From: CAVRRZ01 sp963723745
GTDB taxonomy: Bacteria > Actinomycetota > Actinomycetes > Mycobacteriales > Geodermatophilaceae
Length of the DNA stretch: 64,000 nucleotides
Assembly: GCA_963723745.1 (NCBI GenBank)
Contig: CAVRRZ010000004.1
Location: forward strand, 248,001 to 312,000
Direction: 5' to 3'
Shown piece by piece: positions 57,320-64,000 of the stretch. A model generated the notes under the pieces. It was not told the origin of the DNA and made no database searches. It saw nothing but the letters and a program-made list of their open reading frames with translations. Both the position numbers and the translations under genes were made by a program. Numbering within the stretch: position 1 is the stretch's first letter; each line of letters begins with the position of its first letter.

Positions 57320-60292
57320 GTGACGCACCCCGAGACTGATGCGGCGGCGGCTGGGCCCCCGGTGCCGCGCGCGGTCGGCGTCCCGGTCGATGCCGAGTCG
57401 TCCGGCGCCCACCACGACGTAGCCGTCGCAGAGGTCGCGCAGGGCGCCGCCGAGGCGAGCAGGGACCGGCTGCAGGCGATGGTCGCCGGGCTGAACGCGA
57501 TCGGGTGGGAACGGGATCCTGACAGCCTCCGGGTCCGGTTCGTCGATCAGCGGGCCGAGCGGGTGCTCGGCTACCCGGCCTCCCGCTGGCGGGAGGCCGA
57601 CGGCTCCGCCGAGCGGATCGTGCACCCCGACGACCGGCAGCGGATGCTCCGGCTGCTGCGGCGGGCCGTCGCCGACAGCGCCGACTTCTCGCTGTCCTAC
57701 CGGGCCCGGGCGGCCGACGGTCGGTGGGTGTGGCTGCAGGAACTCGGGCACGTCGCCCGTGACGCCTCCGGCACTGCCCGCGCGCTGCACGGGGTGCTGC
57801 TCGACATCACCGCCCAGCAGCGAAACGAGCAGGCAGCGGTCCTGTTGGCCGACGCCAGCCGGGTGCTCTCCGGTACGCGACGCCTGCCCGAGCGGCTGCA
57901 GGAGCTGACCGGGGTCCTGGTCGGAGAGCTCTGCGACCGCGCCGCTGTGTGGCTGTGCACCGAGGGCGGGCTGTTCGAACCGGTGGCCGCCGCACCGCCC
58001 GCGGCACCGTCCGGTCCGCTGTCCCGGGCGCCGCGCCCCGCGCCGGCCGCCGTGGTGACGCTGCTCCGGGCCGGGCACCCGTTCGTCGTTCCGGCGGGCG
58101 GTGGGCAGCTGCGCCGCGCCCCGGACGGCGAGGACGCCGCCGACGGGGCCGCCGCGCTGACTCCCGACGGCGCGCTCGTCGCGCCACTGCTCGCCGCCGA
58201 TGACCTCGTCGGCCTGCTGACGGTCCAGCTCAGCGACACCCGCCGCGGGTTCGACGACGTCGACCTCGCCTTCGCCGGCGACCTGGCCCGGCGCATGACG
58301 ACCGCGGTGGCCGCCGATCGGCTGGCCACGTGGCGGCGGCAGTTGCACGACATCGCCGTGGCTCTGTCGGGTGCCGCCACCGTCGCCGAGGCAGCGACGG
58401 CCCTCGCCGCCGGCCTGCAGCGCGCGCTGGGTGCCTCGGTCGTCGCGGTGTGCACGCTGGGACACGACGGGATGCTGCACTCCGTTCCCGATCTCGGTTT
58501 TCCGGTCGAACTGCTGCCCCGGCCGGCGACCCTCCCGCCGACCGGCGCGATGCCGCTGACCGACGCGATGCCGCTGACCGACGCCGTCCGCCGTCGCCGA
58601 CCGGTGTGGCTGCCCGACCGGCAGGCGGTGGTCGAGCGCTACCCGGCGGTGGCGCCCAGCCTGCTGCCGGTCACCGAGGCGGTCGCGGCACTGCCGTTGC
58701 TGGTCGGCAACCGGCCCATCGGCGCCCTCGGCGTGACCTTCTCCGCGCCCCGCACCTTCGACGCCGCCGACCGGGAGTTCCTCCTCACCGTCGCCAGCCA
58801 GGTCGGCCTGGCGTTCGAGCGCGCGGCCCTGGCCGACGTGCGCAAGGAGATGGCCGAAACCCTGCAGCGCAGCCTGCTGCCGGCCGAGTTGCCGGCGATC
58901 GACCGGCTGGCGGTCACCGCGCACTACCTGCCCGCGGTGGACGGAACCGTGGCCGGCGGGGACTGGTACGAGGTCCTGCCGCTCGATGACGGCCAGATCG
59001 CGGTGACGGTCGGTGACGTGGTGGGGCACGGTGCATCCGCCGCGGCGGTGATGGGCCAGCTACGCGGGGCGCTGGCGGCCCTCCTGCAGACCGGCTGCGG
59101 GCCGGGGCGGGCGCTGGAGCTGCTCGACCGGTTCTCCGCCCGGGAGCGCGGCGCGCGGGTGGCCACGGTGGCGTGCCTGCAGCTGGACCTCGCCTCCGGG
59201 GAGGTGCTCAACAGCCGCGCGGGCCATCCACCGCCGCTGCTCGCCTCAGCGATGGGCGTGACGTACCTCGACGAGGGGCTCGGATCCGCGCTGGGCCTGC
59301 CGACCGGCGGGTCGCGCCCTGAAGCGTCGGCCGTGCTACAGCCCGGCGCGACCCTGCTGGTGTTCACCGACGGTCTCACCGAGCGTCGCGGAGAATCGCT
59401 CGACGACGGGCTGGCCCGGCTGGCCACCACGGCCGCCGCCCGGGCCTCGGTGCCGCTGCCGGCACTCGCCGACGGAGTGCTCGGCGAGCTCGTCGGCGCC
59501 GCCGGTGGCCGCGACGACGTCGCGCTGGTCGCGCTCCGCCTGCTGCCCGGCCCACTGCGGCTGGACCAGGCCGCCACGCCGGCGCAGCTGCACTGGACCC
59601 GTCGGGCGGTCGCGGACTGGGCCCAGCAGGCCGCCTTCGACGCCGACGCCACCGACGACCTGCAGCTCGCGCTCGGGGAAGCGGTCGGGAACGCCGCCGA
59701 GCACGCCTACCGGGGAACCGACGCGGGGCGCGTCACCGTCGACCTCGACCTCGACGACGTCGGCGCCGTCCCCGCCAGTGTCGCCGACACCGGCACCTGG
59801 CGCCCCGCCCCGGTCGATCCGGGTCACCGCGGCCGGGGCCTGCAGATGATCTCCGCACTCACCGAGGAGGCCCACGTCGACACGGGGCCCGCCGGCACCG
59901 TCGTGCGGTTCCGGTTCGTGCCGGCCGCGCCGTCCGGGGAGACCCGTCCCCGGGACCTCGACCGGCCGGCCTTCCGCCGGCCGGCGACCCTGACCGCCGT
60001 CGAGCACGGCGGCCGGCGCCGTCTGGAACTGGCCGGCGACCTCGACCTGGCCGGCGTCGACACGATCCGCGGAGCCCTGCTCGCCGAGCTCGCCGACCAC
60101 CGGGGCCTCGTCGTCGATCTCACCGGGCTGGACTTCATCGCCAGCGTCGGCCTCGGCCTGCTGCTCGAGATCGCCGACCGGGCACACGAACCCGGTCTGC
60201 TGGAGTTCCGGCTGCGGATCGGTGGACCGGTGCGTCGGGTGCTCGAACTGACCGGCCTGACCGCGATGCTCGCCACCCCGACCCGCCCATGA
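57320..60292 (+). CDS. RsbU-type PP2C phosphatase with PAS, two GAF, ATPase and STAS domains
   Basis: A 990-residue cytoplasmic regulator. PAS (about residues 50-165: RVRFVDQRAERVLGYPASRW, IVHPDDRQRMLRL); GAF-like 1 (~172-335); GAF 2 (~340-505); SpoIIE/PP2C (~506-740) with metal Asp residues in GGDWYEV, GDVVGHG, TDGLTE and GRDDVAL; HATPase_c anti-sigma-like kinase (~745-875) with the N-box ALGEAVGNAAEHAY and GRGLQMI; STAS (~888-988) with LDFIASVGLGLLL carrying the phosphorylatable Ser. It thus holds phosphatase, kinase and antagonist of a sigma-B-type partner-switch in one chain. A MPLTDA duplication lies near residue 412. No transmembrane helices are evident. Confidence 0.92.
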   Translation: MTHPETDAAAAGPPVPRAVGVPVDAESSGAHHDVAVAEVAQGAAEASRDRLQAMVAGLNAIGWERDPDSLRVRFVDQRAERVLGYPASRWREADGSAERIVHPDDRQRMLRLLRRAVADSADFSLSYRARAADGRWVWLQELGHVARDASGTARALHGVLLDITAQQRNEQAAVLLADASRVLSGTRRLPERLQELTGVLVGELCDRAAVWLCTEGGLFEPVAAAPPAAPSGPLSRAPRPAPAAVVTLLRAGHPFVVPAGGGQLRRAPDGEDAADGAAALTPDGALVAPLLAADDLVGLLTVQLSDTRRGFDDVDLAFAGDLARRMTTAVAADRLATWRRQLHDIAVALSGAATVAEAATALAAGLQRALGASVVAVCTLGHDGMLHSVPDLGFPVELLPRPATLPPTGAMPLTDAMPLTDAVRRRRPVWLPDRQAVVERYPAVAPSLLPVTEAVAALPLLVGNRPIGALGVTFSAPRTFDAADREFLLTVASQVGLAFERAALADVRKEMAETLQRSLLPAELPAIDRLAVTAHYLPAVDGTVAGGDWYEVLPLDDGQIAVTVGDVVGHGASAAAVMGQLRGALAALLQTGCGPGRALELLDRFSARERGARVATVACLQLDLASGEVLNSRAGHPPPLLASAMGVTYLDEGLGSALGLPTGGSRPEASAVLQPGATLLVFTDGLTERRGESLDDGLARLATTAAARASVPLPALADGVLGELVGAAGGRDDVALVALRLLPGPLRLDQAATPAQLHWTRRAVADWAQQAAFDADATDDLQLALGEAVGNAAEHAYRGTDAGRVTVDLDLDDVGAVPASVADTGTWRPAPVDPGHRGRGLQMISALTEEAHVDTGPAGTVVRFRFVPAAPSGETRPRDLDRPAFRRPATLTAVEHGGRRRLELAGDLDLAGVDTIRGALLAELADHRGLVVDLTGLDFIASVGLGLLLEIADRAHEPGLLEFRLRIGGPVRRVLELTGLTAMLATPTRP

Positions 60293-60560
60293 CGACCTGG
60301 CTCGTGCCGAGCTCGTCGTACCCGCGGGGCAGGAAGGCTCTTTCCATGACCGTCGACAGCCGGGGCTGCCACGCCGGCTCCTCACGCGGATCGAGCACGC
60401 CGGGGTGCCGTTGCCGACGAGCGGCATGCGCCGTGCTTCTGCATCGCCTCGACGACTGGGCGGGTGCCCTCGACCAGCGGTAGCCCGGTGGTCTTGTGGT
60501 CCAGGCTCGGGCCCAGGGCGCTGACCGCGGCGTCGGTGCCCTGGAAGCGAAGCGGCCCCG
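60290..60560 (-). pseudogene. NAD(P)H-binding (NmrA/SDR-like) gene fragment
   Basis: On the minus strand GTDAAVSALGPSLDHKTTGL and PLVEGTRPVVEAMQKHGA (60560-60450) continue in other frames as LVGNGTP and then VLDPREEPAWQPRLSTVMER with AFLPRGYDELGTSQVV (60398-60290). These are internal segments of NAD(P)H-binding epimerase-like proteins. Both ends are missing: one side runs into the end of the PP2C gene and the other into the chromate operon. At least two frame changes occur. Confidence 0.65.
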
Positions 60561-60599
60561 GACCAGCTCGAGCCCCGGAGCGCCGACGCTGGACTCAAC

Positions 60600-60621
60600 A
60601 GATGCAACCGTGGTTGCATCT
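60600..60621. promoter_or_regulatory. Palindromic operator at the start of the chromate operon
   Basis: AGATGCAACC - GT - GGTTGCATCT: a perfect inverted repeat with 10-bp arms, right at the first codons of the ChrB-N gene. Such a site is suited to a dimeric repressor; ChrB-type proteins have been reported as chromate-responsive regulators, so self-regulation is possible. Confidence 0.6.
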
Positions 60622-61150
60622 ATTCGTGTTCGAGTCGTCCCGCGCGCTGGCTCCTGGTGAGTGGGTGCTGCTGTCCTACCGGCTGCCCCGCGAGCCGTCG
60701 GGGCCGCGGACGACGCTGTGGCGGCGACTCAAGCGGCTCGGGGTGGCGCAGCTGTCCGACGGGCTGGTCGCTCTGCCTGCCGACGCGCGCACCCGGGAGG
60801 CGCTGGAGTGGCTGACCGATGACGTGCTGGCTGCCGGCGGAACCGCTGCCCTGTGGCTGGCCCGCCCGACGACCGCCGCTCAAGAGCGGGAGCTGGCCGC
60901 CGGCATGGCCGCCGCGCGCGCTGAGGAGTACCGCCAGCTGGCCACCGCCTGCGCCGTGGCCGCGGCCGCCGACCCGGCCGAGGGGGCCCGCGCATTGCGC
61001 CGGTTCCGCGGCGAGTGGCGGGCGATCAACCGGCGCGACTTCTTCCCGCCGCCGGAGCGGGATGCGGCCGCCGCGGCACTGCGCGAGCTGGCCGAGACCG
61101 TCGCCGGTGACAGCACGGTCGGCGCCGAGGCGGCGGAGGTCGCGCGGTGA
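60602..61150 (+). CDS. chrB: ChrB N-terminal domain protein (chromate resistance)
   Basis: A 182-residue protein. The ChrB N-terminal pattern starts at about residue 20: EWVLLSYRLPREPSGPRTTL, WRRLKRLGVAQLSDGLVALP and TREALEWLTDDVLAAGGTAA, ending in a helical region with RRFRGEWRAINRRDFFPPPE. Full ChrB proteins have this domain fused to the C-terminal one, here encoded by the next gene. The start is uncertain: ATG 60602 has no good ribosome site and lies in a palindrome, so it may be leaderless or start at GTG 60627. ChrB senses chromate and controls chrA in characterised systems. Confidence 0.8.
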   Translation: MQPWLHLFVFESSRALAPGEWVLLSYRLPREPSGPRTTLWRRLKRLGVAQLSDGLVALPADARTREALEWLTDDVLAAGGTAALWLARPTTAAQERELAAGMAAARAEEYRQLATACAVAAAADPAEGARALRRFRGEWRAINRRDFFPPPERDAAAAALRELAETVAGDSTVGAEAAEVAR

Positions 61151-61578
61151 GGTGGGTGACCCGGGCCGGGGTGCACATCGACCGCGCCGCGTGCGCGTGG
61201 CTGATCCGCCGGTTCCTCGACGAGGACGCCGAGTTCCTGTTCGTCGCCGACCCCGCTGAGGTCCCGGCCGACGCCACCCCCTTCGACATGCGCGGCGTCG
61301 ACCTCGGTCACCACGGCGGCGACTGCTCGTTCGAGACGATCCTGCGCCGCCACGAGCTCACCGATCCGGTGCTGTGGCGGATCGCCGAGATCGTGCACGA
61401 GGCCGACCTGGACGACGGCCGCTTCGACGCGCCGGAGGCACCCGGCCTGGACGTCGTGCTGCGGGGGCTGTCGATGACCGGGGACGACGAGCAGACGCTC
61501 GCGGTCTCCGGGCCGGTCTTCGACGGCCTCTACGAGTTCCACCGCCGCCGCCTGCTGCTCGGCCGCGAGCCGGCCTGA
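61147..61578 (+). CDS. ChrB C-terminal domain protein
   Basis: A 143-residue protein: RAGVHIDRAACAWLIRRFLD, EDAEFLFVADPAEVPADATP, DMRGVDLGHHGGDCSFETIL and RIAEIVHEADLDDGRFDAPE. This is the ChrB C-terminal domain; the conserved His, Asp and Cys cluster (GHHGGDCSFE) suggests metal or oxyanion binding. The GTG start overlaps the ChrB-N stop by four bases, so the two halves are made together and may work as a split ChrB. Confidence 0.87.
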   Translation: MRWVTRAGVHIDRAACAWLIRRFLDEDAEFLFVADPAEVPADATPFDMRGVDLGHHGGDCSFETILRRHELTDPVLWRIAEIVHEADLDDGRFDAPEAPGLDVVLRGLSMTGDDEQTLAVSGPVFDGLYEFHRRRLLLGREPA

Positions 61579-61598
61579 CCCTCGACGGACAAGGACCC

Positions 61599-63032
61599 AT
61601 GACCGCAGACATGCCCTCCCGACCCGACGCCGCGCCCGCGGCGGACGTCGACGGCCCTCCGGCGACTCAGCCGCAGCAGCAGACGGTGGTGCCGTTCGGC
61701 ACCGCGGTGCGCGTCTGGTTCGCGATCAGCCTGCAGACCTTCGGCGGTCCGGCGGGGCAGATCGCGGTCATGCAGCGGGCCCTGGTCGACGACAAGCGCT
61801 GGATCTCGCAACGACGCTTCCTCCACGCGCTCAACTACTGCACCCTGTTGCCCGGCCCGGAGGCCCAGCAGCTGGCCACCTACATAGGGTGGCTCCTGCA
61901 CGGCACCCGCGGCGGCCTGGTCGCCGGCGGCCTGTTCGTCCTCCCAGGCGTCGTCGCCCTCCTGGCGCTCTCCGCCGTCTACGTCGCCTTCGGCACCACC
62001 ACCGTCGTGACCGCGGTGTTCGTCGGGCTCGCGGCCGCGGTCCTGGCGATCGTCGCGCAGGCCGTCGTCCGGGTGGCCCAGCGCGCGCTGGACAGCCGCG
62101 CCCTGCTCGTCATCGCGGTGGTCGCGTTCCTGGCCCTGTCGCTGTTCGGCGTGCCCTTCCCCGTCGTCGTCGCCCTGGCCGGTCTCACCGGCTGGGCACT
62201 GGGCCGTTGGCGGCCGTCCGCGCCGCCGCACACGAGCAAGGCCGAGGCCGCCGAGGCCGGTCCGCCGCCGGTGATCGCCGACGACGTGCTGCACCACGAG
62301 GCGCCCTCCACCCGCCGCACCCTCACGGTGCTGGGGGTGGGGCTGCTCGTCTGGGGCGTGCCGATCGCCGCGGTCGCCGTGCTCACCGGCCGACACAGCG
62401 TCTTCACCGAGCAGGGCCTCTTCTTCTCCGGCGCCGCCGTGGTCACCTTCGGCGGCGCCTACGCGGTGCTGGCCTACGTCGCCCAGCAGGCCGTGCAGGT
62501 CTACGGCTGGCTCGGGCCGGGCGAGATGGTCCGCGGGCTGGCGCTGGCCGAGACCACGCCCGGCCCGCTGATCATGGTGGTGCAGTTCGTCGCGTTCCTC
62601 GGCGCCTACCGCTCCCCCGGCGACCTCGACCCGTGGGTCGCCGCGGTGCTCGCGTCGCTGCTGGTCACCTGGGTGACCTTCGTGCCCAGCTTCCTGTTCG
62701 TGCTCCTCGGCGCTCCCTACATGGAACGGCTGCGCGGCAACCGGTCGCTGTCGGCGGCGCTGCGCGGCATCACCGCCGCCGTCGTCGGGGTCATCGCCAA
62801 CCTCGGCGTCTACTTCGCCGTGCACACCCTGTTCTCGGAGAGCCGGGAGGTGGACCTCGGCCCGCTGCACCTGGAGCTGCCCGACGTGACCACCCTGCGG
62901 CCGGTGCCCCTGGTCATCGCCGTGATCGCCGCCGTACTGCTGTTCCGGGTGAAGTGGTCGGTGCTGCGCACACTCGGCGTCTGCGCCGTGCTTGGCCTGG
63001 TCGCCGGCCTGGCCGGCCTGCCCATCGCCTGA
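61599..63032 (+). CDS. chrA: Chromate efflux transporter ChrA
   Basis: A 477-residue membrane protein of the bidomain CHR family. The N-terminal domain has ISLQTFGGPAGQIAVMQRAL, NYCTLLPGPEAQQLATYIGW and GTRGGLVAGGLFVLPG; the C-terminal domain repeats the motif as AVVTFGGAYAVLAYVAQQAV and ALAETTPGPLIMVVQFVAFL. About ten to twelve helices with a variable hydrophilic loop near residues 205-235. It exports chromate. An ATG 21 bases after ChrB-C was chosen; it belongs to the same operon. Confidence 0.94.
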   Translation: MTADMPSRPDAAPAADVDGPPATQPQQQTVVPFGTAVRVWFAISLQTFGGPAGQIAVMQRALVDDKRWISQRRFLHALNYCTLLPGPEAQQLATYIGWLLHGTRGGLVAGGLFVLPGVVALLALSAVYVAFGTTTVVTAVFVGLAAAVLAIVAQAVVRVAQRALDSRALLVIAVVAFLALSLFGVPFPVVVALAGLTGWALGRWRPSAPPHTSKAEAAEAGPPPVIADDVLHHEAPSTRRTLTVLGVGLLVWGVPIAAVAVLTGRHSVFTEQGLFFSGAAVVTFGGAYAVLAYVAQQAVQVYGWLGPGEMVRGLALAETTPGPLIMVVQFVAFLGAYRSPGDLDPWVAAVLASLLVTWVTFVPSFLFVLLGAPYMERLRGNRSLSAALRGITAAVVGVIANLGVYFAVHTLFSESREVDLGPLHLELPDVTTLRPVPLVIAVIAAVLLFRVKWSVLRTLGVCAVLGLVAGLAGLPIA

Positions 63033-63153
63033 CGGCGACCGACGCGGAGGAGCGTCCGATGTCTGCCATGACGACCACACATTGCCGCCCCGTGTCGACC
63101 GACCGACCACCGGACTCGGCCGGTGCTCGAGGCCGGGGCGGCCAGGCTCACCG

Positions 63154-63954
63154 TCAGGCGACGTCGGCTTCCATGGCCGCCACGAACTCGGCTTTGACCT
63201 GTCGCCACGCCTCGTCGGCCATGCTGCGCCGCCAGTAGGGCGAGCACGACATGTCCGACCGGGCCAGGCCGCGATCGAGCAGAAGGTGGCGCCGGATCTC
63301 GCGGATCTCGCCCGCCTCCCCGTGGATGAAGGCATGGACCCGTCCCCGCGGGAGGACGAGGTCGCGAACGGCCGCCGGCAGCAGGTCGCCGTCGTCCGTG
63401 GCGCCGGTCCGGTGCAGCCACTCGACGTCGACATGCGCGGGCGAGGACAGCGGCAGCTCGTGCTCGGGTCCGTCGCACACCAGACGCACGACCGCCAGGG
63501 CGCCGGGTGGCATGGCCTCGAGCGACGCCGCGATCGCCGGCAGCGCGGATTCGTCGCCGACCAGCAGGTGCCAGTCAGCCATCGGGTCGGGTCGGTAGCC
63601 GCCGCTGGGGCCCGAGAACACCAGCACGTCACCGGTCTCGGCGGCGGCTGCCCAGGCACCCGCGACGCCCTGGTCGCCGTGCACCACGAAATCCACGGTG
63701 AGCAGGCGCCGGCTCTCGTCCCACGCTCGTACCGTGTAGCGCCGGCGGGCCGGCCAGTGCTGCTTCGGCATCTCGGCGCGCACCTGAGCGGGGTCGAACA
63801 CGGGGCCGTAGGGTGCGCCCGCCGGCGGGATCGCGATGTTGAGGTAGGCGTCGGTCGCCTCCGGCATCGTCAACGCGGCGAGATCTCCGCCGCTGAGGAC
63901 GATCCGGACCATCCCGGGCGTGAGGTGCTCGACTTCCGCCACCCTCGCGTACAT
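63154..63954 (-). CDS. Siderophore-interacting protein (FAD-binding ferric-siderophore reductase)
   Basis: A 266-residue flavoprotein. The N-terminal FAD-binding barrel has RRYTVRAWDESRRLLTVDFV with HGDQGVAGAWAAAAETGDVL and FSGPSGGYRPDP, and the C-terminal SIP domain has WHLLVGDESALPAIAASLEA, VHAFIHGEAGEIREIRRHLL and the closing SPYWRRSMADEAW. It reduces ferric siderophores in the cytoplasm using NAD(P)H. The ATG at 63954 with GGAGG 6 bases upstream is preferred; an in-frame ATG at 63996 is also possible and the upstream sequence is cut by the window edge. Confidence 0.92.
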   Translation of the reverse strand: MYARVAEVEHLTPGMVRIVLSGGDLAALTMPEATDAYLNIAIPPAGAPYGPVFDPAQVRAEMPKQHWPARRRYTVRAWDESRRLLTVDFVVHGDQGVAGAWAAAAETGDVLVFSGPSGGYRPDPMADWHLLVGDESALPAIAASLEAMPPGALAVVRLVCDGPEHELPLSSPAHVDVEWLHRTGATDDGDLLPAAVRDLVLPRGRVHAFIHGEAGEIREIRRHLLLDRGLARSDMSCSPYWRRSMADEAWRQVKAEFVAAMEADVA

Positions 63955-64000
63955 GCAGACCTCCGCTGCCGACGACCAATGCCTGTGAGCCGCCATCGGC

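Noticed and set aside
61530..63659. 709-codon minus-strand ORF opposite chrA
   Set aside because: His/Asp/Gly-rich antisense shadow of ChrA, with no recognisable domain.

Overview
The window is a high-GC actinobacterial chromosome segment. Gene content (cobN/cobG-type B12 locus, GAF-ANTAR and RsbU-type regulators, Dps/DUF2267/Hsp20 stress island, abundant GTG starts, overlapping stop/start codons) fits Geodermatophilaceae or a close relative; this assignment is inference. No rRNA, tRNA or CRISPR array was seen.

Layout. (1) 1-5.5 kb: an IS3-family element cut by the left edge, a frameshifted HAD phosphatase, then a minus-strand stress island (Dps, DUF2267, monothiol glutaredoxin, peroxiredoxin, Hsp20), ending in a decayed DUF4032 gene truncated by the tail of a second IS3 element with matching terminal repeats. 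(2) 5.5-8.6 kb: a DUF4383 membrane protein whose 5' leader was split by a complete ISL3 element with a perfect 8-bp target duplication, then unrecognised ORFs. (3) 8.8-18.2 kb: a catabolic cluster: DUF917 protein, hydantoinase/oxoprolinase, SnoaL/NTF2-like protein, M19 dipeptidase, PucR regulator, and a ribose-type ABC importer. (4) 18.3-23.1 kb: GntR regulator and ornithine-cyclodeaminase-like protein divergent from a three-subunit HcnABC/D-hydroxyproline-dehydrogenase-like oxidoreductase, with an inverted-repeat operator between them. (5) 23.4-24.5 kb: CrcB-DUF190-CrcB fluoride exporter operon. (6) 25-30.8 kb: two mirrored acetamidase/formamidase modules (each FmdA plus an FmdB zinc ribbon) around a divergent AmiC-like amide-binding protein / MarR pair, with an AmiS/UreI channel. 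(7) 31-56 kb: almost a whole cobalamin locus (cobC phosphatase, U, S, N, G, H, IJ, K, cbiD, M, L, D, Q, chelatase I/D, O, B, cbiMNQO, cobE, PLP decarboxylase, T) with two cobalamin riboswitches. (8) 56-64 kb: GAF-ANTAR protein, a 990-residue PAS-GAF-GAF-PP2C-ATPase-STAS regulator, a broken NAD(P)-binding gene, a split-ChrB plus ChrA chromate operon with a palindromic operator, and a siderophore-interacting protein.

The cobalamin genes make corrin from precorrin-2 onward, insert cobalt with CobN plus an I/D chelatase, adenosylate, amidate and attach the lower loop, while CbiMNQO imports cobalt. The set mixes CobG/CobN (oxygen-dependent route) with CbiD (oxygen-independent route), and no CobF is seen. 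Ten of these genes carry single-base frameshifts with well-preserved protein on both sides of each lesion. The sequence alone cannot tell assembly error from recent decay. The best candidates for undescribed biology are the DUF917/hydantoinase/ABC cluster, the mirrored amidase modules with FmdB partners, the one-chain partner-switch regulator, and two AT-rich ATGGCCAT-core palindromes inside GC-rich genes.
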